The notes: generated by a model from the letters alone, not told the origin. 64,000 nucleotides of DNA from Vandiemenella viatica (GCA_031002005.1 JARYHS010008074.1:176166494-176230493), one strand, 5' to 3'. Shown: positions 45,400 through 58,035, counted from the stretch's first letter. Numbers and translations are program-made.

Positions 45400-48300
45400 T
45401 ATCACACGCTGAACTTAGTTACACGTTCCACAAACAGATAGAAGCATTTCTAGTACGACCTGGCAGTAGTTACAAAATACTTGGCGTTAGCAAGGGCATG
45501 CGGTTGTAAAACCATAGCTCCAAATTTGACCATGCCAACCATGAGTAAAACTCATCGATGGCAGTCTACCCCGAAACACTGGGAAAAGCTGGCGAAGAAG
45601 AAGAGAAGGAAAAATGTGACACTGCAAAAATATCCAGAACGAAAAGGAGAACCACACAAAAATTATTCTAGATGGATGTTTTAAAGGTATAATATGACTC
45701 AAAACTAAGATGTCACAGCTTAAACTAGTACAGTCTTCATAAAGAGTTGAGAAAGTGACTACACTAAAATTGTTTGCGAATGAAATGATTGAAATCAACC
45801 TCTTTTGTCTAAGAACACACTTAGCCGTTCTGAGAAATACAAATCAATCATTCTGATCCAGTAGAAATAGTTGTGTGTCAAATTTTATCTGTGCATCATA
45901 CACCAGTCAGTGAGACTATAAATAACATTCGTTTCCCAGCTGTGGGCTTCAGCTAGTTAACCTGTTAATGGCAACCACAGTGAAGGAGATAACATTTTTT
46001 CAAAGTGATTCAAAGACAGTCGTTATGTCAGGGAGGTTACTCCGTTTCCTTTGTTACTAGTAGTGTTGCTCCATGATAAGGATCTACACTATACCCCGGA
46101 TAAACTATTTGCCTGGTGTCAGGTGAACTCAGCCAGGGAGAGAACATTTCTAATACGTTATTGATCCTGTTTTATTTGCCACAAAGCAATTTCGGTATTA
46201 GTAAACAATCTTGGCGTTTAACAGATGCTGAAAATTGAGTCATCCTCATTCGTTTTACAACCACGACGTGGAAGAAGGAAATCGCAAATGCTGATACTAT
46301 AATTGTATGTAACGAACTAAAGCTTGTAGAAGAATTAAACTATTCTGGTAAAATAATAAAAGAGAGTAGTAGAAGCAAATAATAATTTATGAAAGATGTA
46401 GAACAATACAGAAATCATTACGGAATATCAGGGAATTGATATTGAGGCTTCACAGACGGGCAAAGGAATTGTTGATGGAACTTAATATGTATCAGTGTAC
46501 TTGTTATGCTAATGTTGGCGTATGATTTCGAAGCATGGCTGAAGAAACGAAAGTATATTAGTTAAATCTGGGTGAATGTTACGAAATTTCAAAGGAGTAA
46601 GGCTGGAGCAACTAGAGACGTTGTGAAACGAACATGACAAGACAAGAAAGCAGCAAATAAAGACAAAGAAAACACGAAACTTCGAGGACCTAGTGGTATG
46701 CTATCATGAAGAAAGAGTACCAAATGAAATGAGATATTTGACACTGGGAGAAAAAAGATCTCGAGTACGCCAAATGCGCATTACACAAGACTAAATTGGA
46801 CATTAATAAAAGAGAATGAGCGGTGAACGCGAACGAGATGGATAGAAAGCCAATGGCTGGAAACTCTCTAATGATGTAACAAAGCTTCACAGTTTCAAAA
46901 TCCTTACCAGTTATGTTTTATAAATAACTTTAATGCATTGGGGTTCAAAACTACATTCGGAATGTTTCATGGTGAAAGGACAATCCAGTAGCGACTAGAT
47001 TTACAGTAGTTTCCAGGAACACTGTTTAGCAATCTCAACGGATCTTTTTGTCTCTGTACTCTGCGAGAACACTATGATAAAAATATATTTTTACCGCTGA
47101 CGCTGGCGATGATATTTTAAGTCGTTGTATTAGGCTCCGAATATCGACAGAAAACAGCGTGTCAGTATATTCGTAGAATTATTGCTGTTCTGCATGCTTT
47201 TATTGCTTAAGAAATGCTTCGCTTAAAACAAGACACCGCTGAGAACAGTGAATGTCATGTCACACATTTAAATAGTAATGTTAGTTTTAAAACTCTGGAA
47301 AGAAAGAGTATAAACCAAGATAAATCCCCCTTTTACGCAAGACTCGGTTGACTACAGGACTTTGTTAACAACGCGTCAGAAACAATCTAAAAGTTACAGC
47401 AAAAGCGACGACTGTGAAACGAGAATGAAAATCGCTGGTGCGTTGAAGTTCGCCACAGTAACTCGGAATTCTCTAATTTGCAGAGCTGTGGAAATATTTG
47501 AAGCACTCGAGAGTAGTCTGCGTCATTGTCGGAGAATCGTTCGCCACTTGTTGGACTGAGGAAGCGAACGACGGTATTGTAGGTGCGAACAACGTTGCAT
47601 CAAACACGCTTGGTGAAATCTCTTGCATTAATTCACAAAACAAGCCAGTCCGCTTAGTTCTTGAGACCCTTTTTTTAATATGTTGGACTTTCATCAACAA
47701 TGTTTGTCAGAAAGTGGTTTTCGCTTGAGAGGCCTGTTTCAAACCACCAAGAGTTAATTACATTTAGAAATATACTGTTGTTATATTATCTTTTAAAAAA
47801 ATGTACACTGTAATCAAGGTTTCTGCAAGAAAAGCCAAAAAATAATAAAAACAACTATCCTGACATACAGTATTTGATTTTATTGTTTTTCCGTTGTATA
47901 GATATTTGATTTGTAATGGAGCGTCAATAAATTTCGTGGCTTCATTTTGGCCTCCTCTGAATAACCCCCCCCCCCCCCCTCCCTGAAGCAGCCTGACGTG
48001 ACTTTAGCTTCTACAACGTAGCTTTTTTCCCTATTGATTCCAGAAGAAATTTTGTACTGCTTTCTCTTGTCATACTATTGTATATAACATAATGAGATAG
48101 TTAAATTAACGAAATAAATATTTACATGCTGTTGTGTTTTCTGCGCCTTATTTTAACTATGACAAATAATGAGAAAGAAAAGCTACGTGCTTTAACTCTG
48201 AAATTCCCCTTTCTACACATAGCATAGTTTAGCTTTCTACCCAACCCCCTTCCCCCCCTATACCGAGCTACGTAGTTTATGGACGCTCCGTAATCTCTGA

Positions 48301-49714
48301 CGAACCGAAATGACTTGCAGATTGATGACAAAAACAAATTTTTAAGTCACACAAGCTTCAAATAGCTGCTCTTCCCGGCGACTTGTGTAAAATTGAAAAC
48401 AATATCTTTCACAAATTACGAATATAACCAACTGCGATCTACAATTTTTTTCGGACGTATGTGAAGGACGTATCTGGCAGAGGCACTTTTCCATTCTTTT
48501 GTCTGATGTTCGTTAAGGTTCTGTAACTTTAAATTTCTTTATAAATGTCCAGGAACTTTCATTACACTATTAAATATTATTCAGCACTAACTGGTACATG
48601 TTGCTATGCAACGACGTTTTAACACAAACGTCGGCGCTTTTTTTAGACACCTGGTAGTATGCAGCAGTTAGTAATTCTCCTAATGACTTGGTTCACTACA
48701 AAATTTGGCTGTCAACCAAAGTAATAGTCATCATTTCTCATCTTGAGACACGTGCAAGTTCAACTTTCAGCTAGCTACTAACAGCTTTCTACCAGATAGC
48801 AGTTAATGTTTCGTTCGATTTGAGGAACACAGCTCAATTCAATGGATACGTTGTTGTCAGCACTATTAATTCCGAACATTCAGTGGCCACCAGCTGAACA
48901 ATACACAGCTTACTGCTTGCATGCTGCAATGATTTAATATCAAGTTGGATGGCACTAGCTGATTACTTCTGCCTAACGAAGAAGATCTAAAAAATTATGG
49001 CAGACATTTGTTTACAAGAAACGATGAAGATTAGTATCAAAATAATTCGGGAGAGGTGAAGAAACCAGTCTATAACTCAGTTATATTAAGAAGATACGGA
49101 AGTATCAATGGCTTCAGTTCGACGACCTTTTTGAAATTTAGTCTAGATTCACAAACTCTCTCATAACACAAGCGGTCCATGTGCTGTGTGTGTAGGAAGA
49201 GAGAAGAACGAGGTTTACATATAACTGCAGAGTGTTAAGCCAAACCATTGATTGCATGTTTGGGGTATCTTAAAAACATGATCTAAATAACATACATTTC
49301 TCACACGATAGTTTTAATGTGATCATATGAACGATCAAAATAAGGTTTTTAAAGGTAAGAATTAGTACATCCAAACACCAGTAACGTGTAAAAATATAAT
49401 AGCCTCACCAAAGATTTTTGTCTCGAGGAACACAGTCAATCATCTGTATATTTCTTCGTCAAATGGTAAAACCTCAGAGTGAATACTAATGCGCTTTCTT
49501 ACAAATCAATAAGCTAGGTGTGATAAAAAAAAAGATAATTTTGACATGACATACGATGTATCTTGTTTATCTAGCTGATTTATCGTGTGTATTGGTAGTA
49601 ACGTATGTGTTATTTGCTGGGTACTTGCGATGATAAGATTTGTGTTTGATGTGGGAATGAACAAAACGGAAGTTACTGCGTTTGGCGATGTTTTGTGCGG
49701 CAAAATGTTGCATC
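45400..49714. other. non-coding; possible very old LINE relic near 46300-46640
   Basis: At 46300-46640 plus-strand pieces (LVEELNYSGKIIKESSRSK, LMLAYDFEAWLKKRKYIS) vaguely follow the post-RT region of LINEs, but the match is too weak to call. Two C-rich tracts (47966-47981 and 48240-48260, about 280 bp apart) may mark a MITE-like relic, with GTAGTTTATGGACGCTCC beside the second. No gene is recognised. Confidence 0.3.
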
Positions 49715-50381
49715 AGAGTTTCTGTGAAATTTTCTGTTATAAACGGAATTATATGCAGCGAAGCATTCAGGTTGCTTAAAGAGGTCTTTGGCGACGATGC
49801 TATGTTGCAACCATGAATTTATGAATGGTACAAAGGCAATCAGTAAGGTTGCGAAGACATCGAAGATGACTGGAGGTCTGGGTGCTCTAACTCATCGAAT
49901 AGTGACGAAAACGTGGAAAAATTAAACAGATTGTGCTTGGTGAAAGAAGAATTACTATTAGTGAGATTTTACAGTCAACGAGGAGTACGACTCACAAGTT
50001 TTGCGCCGTTTTCAGGAGGAAATCTCGAATAACAACTCAAACTTTGGAGAGAGAACTCGTGGATTTTGTACCACACCAATGCATTGCCACATACCGCTTG
50101 TTCATCTAACAATTCTTGGGGAAAAAAAACACACCGCAATAACCCTATTCTCCAGACATGATACCCTGTTACTTTTTGCTGATTATCTAGATTCCAAAGT
50201 ACATACGAAGGACAACGTTCTTCAGCAACAGATAAGATAAAGACGAAACCACAGGCAGACGTCAAGACCAAACCAAATACGGTGTTCCAACAGTGTTTGA
50301 TAAACTGGAAACTAGGTTGGGATAAGTGCATAATATCAAAGGAGAATTACTTTGAAGGGGATGGGATAAACATAGAAGATT
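49715..50381 (+). pseudogene. decayed mariner (SETMAR-like) transposase
   Basis: Plus-strand frames carry, in order, CVKFSVINGIICSEAFRLLK and EVFGDDAMLQP then IYEWYKG (N-terminal HTH domain), SDENVEKLNRL, a GERRITISEIL stretch, YSPDMIPCYFLL (mariner YSPDLAPCDFFLF; third catalytic Asp replaced by Tyr) and finally INWKLGWDKCIISKENYFEG before GDGINIED and a stop at about 50381. Internal stops and frame changes are frequent and the middle with the second Asp is largely missing. It differs from the element at 13.3-14.6 kb but is related to the relic at 3.2-3.9 kb. Confidence 0.72.
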
Positions 50382-50439
50382 AAAAACCAATTGGCAATCA
50401 TTGGGGACAGCCGAGAGAAGAGAAAACTTAAAACGATGA

Positions 50440-50827
50440 ATATCATACTCGCAACACGTCGTGCTTATAGCTACAGATATACTAAACAATAATTCCGTGT
50501 GGTCATAATGAACTGGTGACAGAGTTTCAATTGGCTGTGCATTCCGCCACGTCTTAGCCAACTTAATCTAACCCAATAGTGCTACCAGGTACAGGGGAGC
50601 GATTGTTTAACGTGGAATCCGAAACACGGAAGCGTTCTGGTGTATTTCACATAACACATCAAGCTGTGCCAGACGTGAAGGTCGGGTTAAGGATCTATGA
50701 AAATCCCCGCCGAGACAGGGGTTCGAACCGGGGACATTTCGTTCGCCAGACACCGAGCCACCAGACGGCAACCGATATACTGTTAACATTAGCATGTCGG
50801 TGACGCGAAGTCATAAGATTTTACCCA
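50440..50827 (+). repeat. unnamed repeat, copy 1, split by SINE-B
   Basis: CGCAACACGTCGTGCTTATAG (50449-50469) and AGCATGTCGGTGACGCG with TCATAAGATTTTACCCATC (50791-50827) form the two halves of a sequence that recurs at 51405-51735. In this copy SINE-B sequence lies between the halves. Confidence 0.5.
50560..50775 (-). repeat. SINE-B copy, minus
   Basis: GTTTAACGTGGAATCCGAAA, CACGGAAGCGTTCTGG, GGGGTTCGAACCGGGGAC (reversed B box, intact) and GACACCGAGCCACCAGACG (reversed A-box side) show a tRNA-derived head. It is the best-preserved head of this family in the window. Confidence 0.65.
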
Positions 50828-50864
50828 TCTAAAGAAGTTTTCACTTCAAAAACTAAAAATTTAA

Positions 50865-51130
50865 CTTATTCCACAGCCCGAAGGTTGGTCGAATCTTCCT
50901 AAACGAGATGTACCAAACTATTGTGTCAGAGAAAGGAAGGTCAGTTCCTTTCCGCAGGGACCTATAGTTTAGCGTGGCCTCAGAACCATGGAATGTCCCG
51001 GCGTAGCTCATGTAATCAAATATAACTCCTAAAATTTCCTGCTCTCCACGGGATTTAAACCAACGACCGGAGAGAGAAACTTTCTGAATTAAGTGCCGTG
51101 ACTGCTGAGCTACCAGACCGCCTTGTTTTG
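50865..51130 (-). repeat. SINE-B copy, minus, longest
   Basis: From tail to head: CAGCCCGAAGGTTGGTCGAA, GCAGGGACCTATAGTTTAGC, GTGGCCTCAGAACCATGG, CACGGGATTTAAACCAACGA (reversed B box) and CTGCTGAGCTACCAGACCGC. It links the 3' fragments seen at 34.9 and 35.4 kb with the tRNA-like head. Confidence 0.65.
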
Positions 51131-51404
51131 AAGTTCACGTGTGCTGAGTACTATCAAAATCTGATTAAAACTGTGGGTTTGTATGAACAACGTTGACGGA
51201 AATTAAGGTAAGGGGTAAGGAGTAGAGGGTTTAGGTTTTTGTAAATCAAAAGTAAACAACTTTTTTCTGTTTGTTATGAAGTATATGTATACAAAGTTTC
51301 ATCAAAATCAGATAAAAACTGTGTGTTTGTATGACGAACATCACAAAAAAAAAAATCATTTTTATGTATATACGTTTATATATGAGCTATACTTTCATTG
51401 CTGC

Positions 51405-51735
51405 CAAAGCGCAACACGTCATGCTTACAGATTTTTTTTCTTTTTTAACTTACGGCTTTACGCCTCGTCGACGTCGAGGTCATTAGAGGCGGATGAGATA
51501 GGGGACAAGGAATTAGGCCATGGCCTTTTTAAGGAAGCATCCCGTCATTCACTTGAAGCGATTTGAGGAAACCATGGAAAACCCAAATCTGGATGCCCAG
51601 ACGGGGATTCAAACCCGCGTCCTCCCAAATGCGAGGCCAGAACGTTAAACGTTCACCCACCACGCTCGGTGCTTATAGCTACAGATATATTGCATGTTGG
51701 TGACGCGGTCTCATAAGATTTTACCCATCCAAAAA
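51405..51735 (+). repeat. unnamed repeat, copy 2, split by SINE-A
   Basis: GCGCAACACGTCATGCTTAC, then the SINE-A insert, then GTGCTTATAGCTACAGATAT, TTGCATGTTGGTGACGCG and TCATAAGATTTTACCCATC. It matches copy 1 at 50440-50827 and lies beside the assembly gap. Confidence 0.5.
51449..51671 (-). repeat. SINE-A copy, minus, with probable target duplication
   Basis: CGGCTTTACGCCTCGTCGAC, GAGGTCATTAGAGGCGG, AGGCCATGGCC, AAATCTGGATGCCCAGACGG and GGGGATTCAAACCCGCG are well preserved, ending CACCACGCTCG. TGCTTACAG lies left of the T-rich tail (51422) and TGCTTATAG just right of the head (51672), an imperfect 9-bp target duplication. Confidence 0.85.
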
Positions 51736-51773
51736 GCGTCCAACGCGCATATCGTGCGCTGGCGGGAAGACAA

Positions 51774-52773
51774 NNNNNNNNNNNNNNNNNNNNNNNNNNN
51801 NNNNNNNNNNNNNNNNNNNNNNNNNNNNNNNNNNNNNNNNNNNNNNNNNNNNNNNNNNNNNNNNNNNNNNNNNNNNNNNNNNNNNNNNNNNNNNNNNNNN
51901 NNNNNNNNNNNNNNNNNNNNNNNNNNNNNNNNNNNNNNNNNNNNNNNNNNNNNNNNNNNNNNNNNNNNNNNNNNNNNNNNNNNNNNNNNNNNNNNNNNNN
52001 NNNNNNNNNNNNNNNNNNNNNNNNNNNNNNNNNNNNNNNNNNNNNNNNNNNNNNNNNNNNNNNNNNNNNNNNNNNNNNNNNNNNNNNNNNNNNNNNNNNN
52101 NNNNNNNNNNNNNNNNNNNNNNNNNNNNNNNNNNNNNNNNNNNNNNNNNNNNNNNNNNNNNNNNNNNNNNNNNNNNNNNNNNNNNNNNNNNNNNNNNNNN
52201 NNNNNNNNNNNNNNNNNNNNNNNNNNNNNNNNNNNNNNNNNNNNNNNNNNNNNNNNNNNNNNNNNNNNNNNNNNNNNNNNNNNNNNNNNNNNNNNNNNNN
52301 NNNNNNNNNNNNNNNNNNNNNNNNNNNNNNNNNNNNNNNNNNNNNNNNNNNNNNNNNNNNNNNNNNNNNNNNNNNNNNNNNNNNNNNNNNNNNNNNNNNN
52401 NNNNNNNNNNNNNNNNNNNNNNNNNNNNNNNNNNNNNNNNNNNNNNNNNNNNNNNNNNNNNNNNNNNNNNNNNNNNNNNNNNNNNNNNNNNNNNNNNNNN
52501 NNNNNNNNNNNNNNNNNNNNNNNNNNNNNNNNNNNNNNNNNNNNNNNNNNNNNNNNNNNNNNNNNNNNNNNNNNNNNNNNNNNNNNNNNNNNNNNNNNNN
52601 NNNNNNNNNNNNNNNNNNNNNNNNNNNNNNNNNNNNNNNNNNNNNNNNNNNNNNNNNNNNNNNNNNNNNNNNNNNNNNNNNNNNNNNNNNNNNNNNNNNN
52701 NNNNNNNNNNNNNNNNNNNNNNNNNNNNNNNNNNNNNNNNNNNNNNNNNNNNNNNNNNNNNNNNNNNNNNNNN
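51774..52773. other. assembly gap, exactly 1000 N
   Basis: A run of 1000 N. The round number suggests a fixed-size scaffold join, so the true distance is unknown. Translations across it are meaningless. Confidence 0.99.
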
Positions 52774-53160
52774 CGTTCAGAAAACGGAGATTTTGAGTCC
52801 ATCAGTCAATCACCATGCTAGACGGTGAGTCCTAAATCCATGAACATAACTGCATTTTTTTTTTTACCAGCAAGCTATAAAAATCACTAATATAATATCA
52901 CAGTTGTAGGTACTTGTTATTTTAATTAATAGCATTTAGGTAATGTGGAGAATGCTGATCAAGGTCTAAACAATTTAACTAGCGTTAGTTTTTCTTTTAT
53001 TTCTGACAGTCAAAATGGCAAGCATCGCTATTTCCTGAAAATAGGAAAGCTTTGTGACACTGCAAAAAATATTATCTGCTCAAGTAAAATTATTTGGGTT
53101 TTGAAGGGAAAATCAAATGTTTACAAACATTACCATTAATTTATCAAACTTTTTTGTTTT
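52774..53160. other. non-coding, nothing recognised
   Basis: AT-rich sequence right of the gap with no motif or repeat that I can assign. Confidence 0.4.
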
Positions 53161-53164
53161 TGTT

Positions 53165-53381
53165 CTGGCTTTACGCCCCGTCATTGGGTTATTAGAGGCG
53201 GGGAAGGACTGGAGGCAACGGGTGGAAAGGAATTAGGCCATGGCCTTTTTGAAGGAACTATCCCGGCATTGTTTGGAGAAACCATGGGAAACCCAAATCT
53301 GGATGACCGGACGGGGATTCGACCCATGTCCTCCCGAACGCGGGGCCAGAGCGTTACCAGTCAACACCCATCATGCTCGGT
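53165..53381 (-). repeat. SINE-A copy, minus
   Basis: GGCTTTACGCCCCGTC, TTATTAGAGGCGGGGAAGG, AATTAGGCCATGGCC, AAATCTGGATGACCGGACGG, GGGGATTCGACCCATG and CCCATCATGCTCGG in order. The middle is shortened relative to other copies. Confidence 0.85.
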
Positions 53382-53384
53382 TTT

Positions 53385-54300
53385 TTTAAAAATAAAACTG
53401 ATATTAGAAACGAACGAGCAAAATTAATTCACATGGAAAATCATAACATTTTTTAAATGTGATGGTTTGGTTAGAACATGAAAGAAATATCTTTGGAAAC
53501 ATTACTCGGTTTTAAGTTGAGATAAACTCACTGTCCCTTACTTCTACTTTGAATGTCTTTAAAATTAGCGTCTAGAACTTTCGTATTGTATCGATTGGTG
53601 TCGGCTTCCCTAGACGCTGTGGGGGAGACGTTCCGTACACGAGGCGCGATCTGCACCCAACGTTTTCACTGCCACAGGTGAGCTGCCTCTAGCAGAAGTT
53701 TCCTGTCGTTGCAGCACGGTCACCAGTTCAGCACAGTTGGAAAGACAGACACCAGACATGTGCTCGATATTGTTCAAAGACTTATTCGGTATCTTCGCGA
53801 TACTGTGTCGCTGCTGGAATCTAAACAATGACTGGTCGTATCTGGAACTGTACTCTCACCCTCAGCGCCGATCCAACCATACTCTGTCTCAATTTACCCC
53901 CAACCGTTAGGCCGCTTGGTCAGTAACCTTGTAGGAAGGGGTGGTGTGAGTGTGATAGTTCCTTGCTAATCCTCTTTATTGCCCGGGTTCAGGGAATCTC
54001 TAATAAAAAAACGGAGATAACCTCAGAGCGGTCTAATAACATCCTATACTGTCTCGTTTGTTTATAGAATAATTTAATTTTTTTTTAAATTTATTCCAAA
54101 AATTCTGAATTTAATGAAAATTATGCAACAATCAATAGTAACTGATTTTTTTTTTATCTGTCCACGACGATGTAAAAGAGATGGGACATCTTCCAATTTC
54201 ACATTATTATATTTTTTAATGATAAATATTCCCTAGATTTTCAGAAAACAATGGCGAGTTGCAAAATGAAATTATCCGAAATTATATGAAACATACAAGG
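53385..54300. other. non-coding, GC-richer at 53600-53900
   Basis: The 53600-53900 stretch is richer in GC but its frames match nothing I know. The rest is AT-rich. Confidence 0.4.
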
Positions 54301-54307
54301 GTCATGC

Positions 54308-54515
54308 TTCCTGCGCAAGCATTCGGGAGGACGGCGGTTCGAATCCCCGTCCGGGCATCCAGATTTGGGTTTTCCATGGTTTCCCAAATCACTCCAGGCA
54401 AATGCCGGGATGCTTCCTTCAAAAGGCCATGGCCGAATTCCTTCCCACCATTTCTTGCCCCCCATCCTTTCCCGTCTCTAAAGACCTCGCTGTTAGAGAG
54501 ACGTTAAGCAGATTT
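54308..54515 (+). repeat. SINE-A copy, plus, well preserved
   Basis: GCATTCGGGAGGACGGCGGT, GGTTCGAATCCCCGTCCGGG, ATCCAGATTTGGGTTTTCC, ATGGTTTCCCAAATCACTCC, GATGCTTCCTTCAAAAGGCC and ATGGCCGAATTCCTTCCC, ending GAGACGTTAAGC and an A-rich tail. One of the clearest copies. Confidence 0.88.
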
Positions 54516-54519
54516 AAAA

Positions 54520-55140
54520 AAAAAATTCCTGCGCAACGGATCAAACAACAGGTTTAATTATTCGTGATGTTGCACTACATAAAGTCTCACATATCATCAC
54601 AATCATAATAAACTAAACAGAACTATTATTAAATGGGTGCCACTGAAAATCTATGTTCCTTTACATGAATCGTTATGACTGGGCATTATATTTGAAACAA
54701 CACAAAAAAAAGGAACAAAGTTCACTGAAATATGTATTGTCCATACTAGCTCGATCATTAGTAAATCATTAGAGCAATGAAATTGTCTCGTCGTGTAGCT
54801 CACGGGCTTAGTGATACCAAAGCAATATTGTAACCAAAATTAACACATTACCACTCCATGAAGTCTCCACGTGTCACGACGCGCCTAGACACCTTAAAAG
54901 AGAGAGAGAGAAAAAAAACTAACACTAAATAACTTCTGTGACTTCCTACCGTGAATACTGCACGTCTGAAAGGAACAAATATTGCGCCAATCCCGTTGCA
55001 CCTTTCGTGTCTCTCACACTGCGGAGCTCAGGATATGCAAACAGAAGATATACCATTGGCTGACACACGTCCATACACACGTGAAACTCTTTCCATGATG
55101 TGATTTGGGTTTGTATTCCAACGCTTCTTTTATCAGGAGA
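54520..55140. other. non-coding, nothing recognised
   Basis: No assigned features between the SINE tail and the Tc1-like element. Confidence 0.4.
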
Positions 55141-55146
55141 AATATA

Positions 55147-55173
55147 GTGTTCAGCCAAAACATTATGACCACC
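55147..55173 (+). repeat. left terminal repeat of the Tc1-like element
   Basis: TA|GTGTTCAGCCAAAACATTAT followed by GACCACC is the characteristic end of a Tc1-like family. The matching inverted copy is not found to the right, so that end is lost or too diverged. Confidence 0.65.
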
Positions 55174-55176
55174 AAC

Positions 55177-56183
55177 CTAATAGCCGGCATGTCCGCCTCT
55201 GGCACTGATAAAAGCGTCGATGAGTCTTGCCATGGAAGCAATGAGGCCTTGGTAGGTCGCTGGAGGGAGTTTACACCACATCTGCACACATAAGTCACCT
55301 AATTCCCGTACACTACGGGGGGGGGGGGGCGATGAGCCCTGACGCCACGTTCAATGACATCCCAGATGTGTTCGATCGTGTTCAGATCTAGCAAGTTGGG
55401 AGACCAGCACATCAATTGCAACTAGCCACTGTGTTCTTCGAACCACTCAATCATATTCCTGGCCTTCTGACATGTCGAATTATCTTGTCGAAAAATGCTA
55501 CTGTAGTTGGAAAACATGCTCATCATGAAGGGGTGTACGATACTTATGGGCTGTCATGGTGCCTTGCACGAGCTGCACTGGACTCATGGAAGTTCATGTC
55601 AATGTTCCCCAGAAAATAATTGAGCCGTCACCAGCATGTCTCCACCCCGCAGTAAAGGTATCAAGAAGCTGTTCCCCTGGAAAACGACAGAATCGCACTC
55701 TCCCATCGACATGATAAAGAAGGTATCGCGATTCATCAGACCATGCAACGCTCTGCCACTGCGCCAACGACCAGTGACGATGGTCGCGTGCCCACTTCAG
55801 TCGTTGTCGACGTCGTGGTGTTAACATTGGCACATGCATGCGTCGTTGGCTGCGGAGGCCCATCGTTAGGAGAGTTCGGTGGACTGTGTGTTCAGACACA
55901 CTTGTACTCTGCCCATCATTAAAGTCTGATGTTAGTTTCACCACAGTTCGCCGCCTATCTTGTTTTACCTGTCTGCCCAGCCTACAACGTCCGACATCGA
56001 TATCGAGGGGTGGTCGCCCAACCCCTTGACGTTTGGACGTGATTTCGCCACTTGTTGAAGATACTCACCACACCACTCCTCGAACATAAGACAAGTCACG
56101 TAGTTTTCGAAATGCTCGAGCCGAACCTCCGGGCCATCACAATCTGCCCTCGGAGAAACTCAGACAGATCGTGATAGATGCAT
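55177..56183 (-). pseudogene. Tc1-like transposase, multiply frameshifted
   Basis: Minus-strand pieces in order: LRGQIVMARRF and VVSIFNKWRNHVQT (N-terminal HTH, about 56150-56035), VSEHTVHRTLLTMGLRSQRR (second HTH), LTPRRRQRLKWARDHRHW, then QWQSVAWSDESRYLLYHVDG, which holds the first catalytic Asp (WSDES), and GRVRFCRFPGEQLLD. Further left are the decayed LLDLNTIEHIWDVIERGV, which keeps the DDE Glu (NTIEHIWD), and LCVQMWCKLPPATYQGLIAS near the end. The middle block (55594-55944) is open, but flanking parts sit in other frames with stops, and the second Asp region is degenerate. A run of about 12 G at 55317 interrupts the C-terminal part. Confidence 0.85.
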
Positions 56184-56299
56184 CACGACGCCGGCTATAA
56201 CCGCGTCTGGCGGGACAAAAGATTCACCGGTAACCCGCACGTCCATGTTGCCTCCGCAGTAACTGCAGGCTTAACGGCCATTGCAAGACGAAACTTTAC

Positions 56300-57742
56300 A
56301 TTTCCAACACATGTGAAATAAACATGTCTGCAGTTTCCTTGAATTTCATACCTTTTTGATAGCATACTAATAAATAGTCTCTTTTAAGTAATTCATCTTA
56401 TTCTTCCCGTCCAATATTTTAATAAATCAATGCAGTCTTGTTAAATATATTAATGGAATGAGGTTTTGCTCATTACAATCCTGATAATACTTCCGGATAC
56501 AGATTAAAAAGTCTCCAGCTAGATTTCGGTTTGTTGGGATTATCAAATGATAGAACATGCTTTGCACAAACGCAGTGCGCTAAAACCTTTACGTGGTTCG
56601 AATTGGAGACTGCAAACAGAATGTAGGTCCCATTTATACAGTAGAATTACCGGTTCCATCTGTTCTTTTTTGTTTTGTCTCTTAAGTAAACTCACCTTCC
56701 AAGCAACAACCTATGGACTATATTTTTCACATTATCTTCTGTCATAAAGAATTAGAGAGTCTGTTCAAACGTTGTACCACAATTGTGCCAATTGTCGTTC
56801 TTCTGTACTTCTGAATAGAACGAGAACCTCATCTGGAGCAGAGACCCGGGGCTCTCAGTGTTGTCGCGGACTGCCTCCTCCGCTGCTGTTTATCGCCATC
56901 CAAACAGGTGGTCCGGTGCTCCCCGCTCGCCACTGTTCACTCTTAATTGGATTTCCAGGAAGAGTCCACCCCGCCTAGCCGAGTGGTAAATTGGCGGCGC
57001 GCCACTTTCCCCGGACAGAGGGAAGAAACGTAAAGACTGTCCGCGTCTTATTCAATCACGACAGACTAGAAGGATCGGCACACCCTTAGGCGATTAGAGA
57101 GAGCGCTTCTGTATTGGTGCTGGAACGTTGTGCTTCAGGCTCGTTCTTCATTGGATTAAATTTATTCTAGAAGACCTCATATTCCAACACATTCTGATTA
57201 TTATCTTTTTGACAAAACTGACAAAAAGTAGGGATGTGTATGGAGTATCAACACATTGAGTGGTTACGGGTCGTAGATTCAAACCATGTGTTAGAGGGCA
57301 CAAATAGACTGCAAGTAGAAACTACCTTTCATGCGTCGCACTGTTCCTCTGCAGACCACAGTAACAACGACCATGCTCGATGATGCCTTCTCCGGAGCCA
57401 CCTACTTTTATAATGGTTAGGATCAAATTCCTCAAAAGATTGCCAAACAGCCTACTGTATAAGCAAGCGCTATCATATTGTGATAGTACACTTTTCAAAC
57501 TCAGATCCGTCTGTTTTGTTGCGAATATTTGGTCCTCTGTGTATCTTAACGTGTTAGTACTTTGAACAGAAAGGTCGTCAGCAATTCTGAGTGCAACGGC
57601 AAACTATTTTCCCCGTTCCTCTTGGAAAAGACCAAGACATGCTCCGTTACATTTTCACAGACACCCACAATACAGAAGTACATTTAGCAGTATATTCCCA
57701 TAATTTCTGAATATGTTTCTATTTTTTATTAGACTCACTCTA
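56300..57742. other. non-coding; possible tRNA-derived remnants
   Basis: GCCTAGCCGAGTGGTAAATT at 56974 resembles an A box of a Ser/Leu-type tRNA and GTCGTAGATTCAAACC at 57269 resembles a B box. They are about 300 bp apart and do not form a tRNA. Nothing else is recognised. Confidence 0.3.
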
Positions 57743-58035
57743 GAGTAAGGCTGTCCATTCCCATGCCCGTCAACAGCAGCGGTCTATAATATGCTTGTTC
57801 AAAAACCTCTTCAAATGTCCCACTGATGTTTTTTTTCTTTTTTATTAAAATTTATAAACCTCTGCGAAAGTCTCATTGATAGTTTTTACTTTTTGATTGT
57901 AATTATATTGAGTTACTTTTATCTTTGTTATATTTAAATATATACGGCAACTATAAACAAGTATTGTGTGGCCCGCAGGCTAACTTAGAATTGAAATTGT
58001 GGCCCATCTGGAAAATTGGTTGTGCAGCCTTGCTG
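57743..58035. mobile_element. possible hAT-like MITE, old
   Basis: The left end GAGTAAGGCTGTCCA and inverted right end CAGCAAGGCTGCACA agree at 11 of 15 positions. The interior has GTGTGGCCCGCAGGC and TTGTGGCCCATCTGG, as in hAT MITEs with subterminal GGCCC motifs. No clean target duplication and no ORF. Confidence 0.4.

Noticed and set aside
50690..50775. Possible tRNA gene because of an intact B box
   Set aside because: The sequence continues into the SINE-B body and lacks a tRNA cloverleaf with a proper acceptor stem.
51694..52821. Long open frames of 363-375 codons
   Set aside because: They are almost entirely the run of N and have no coding meaning.
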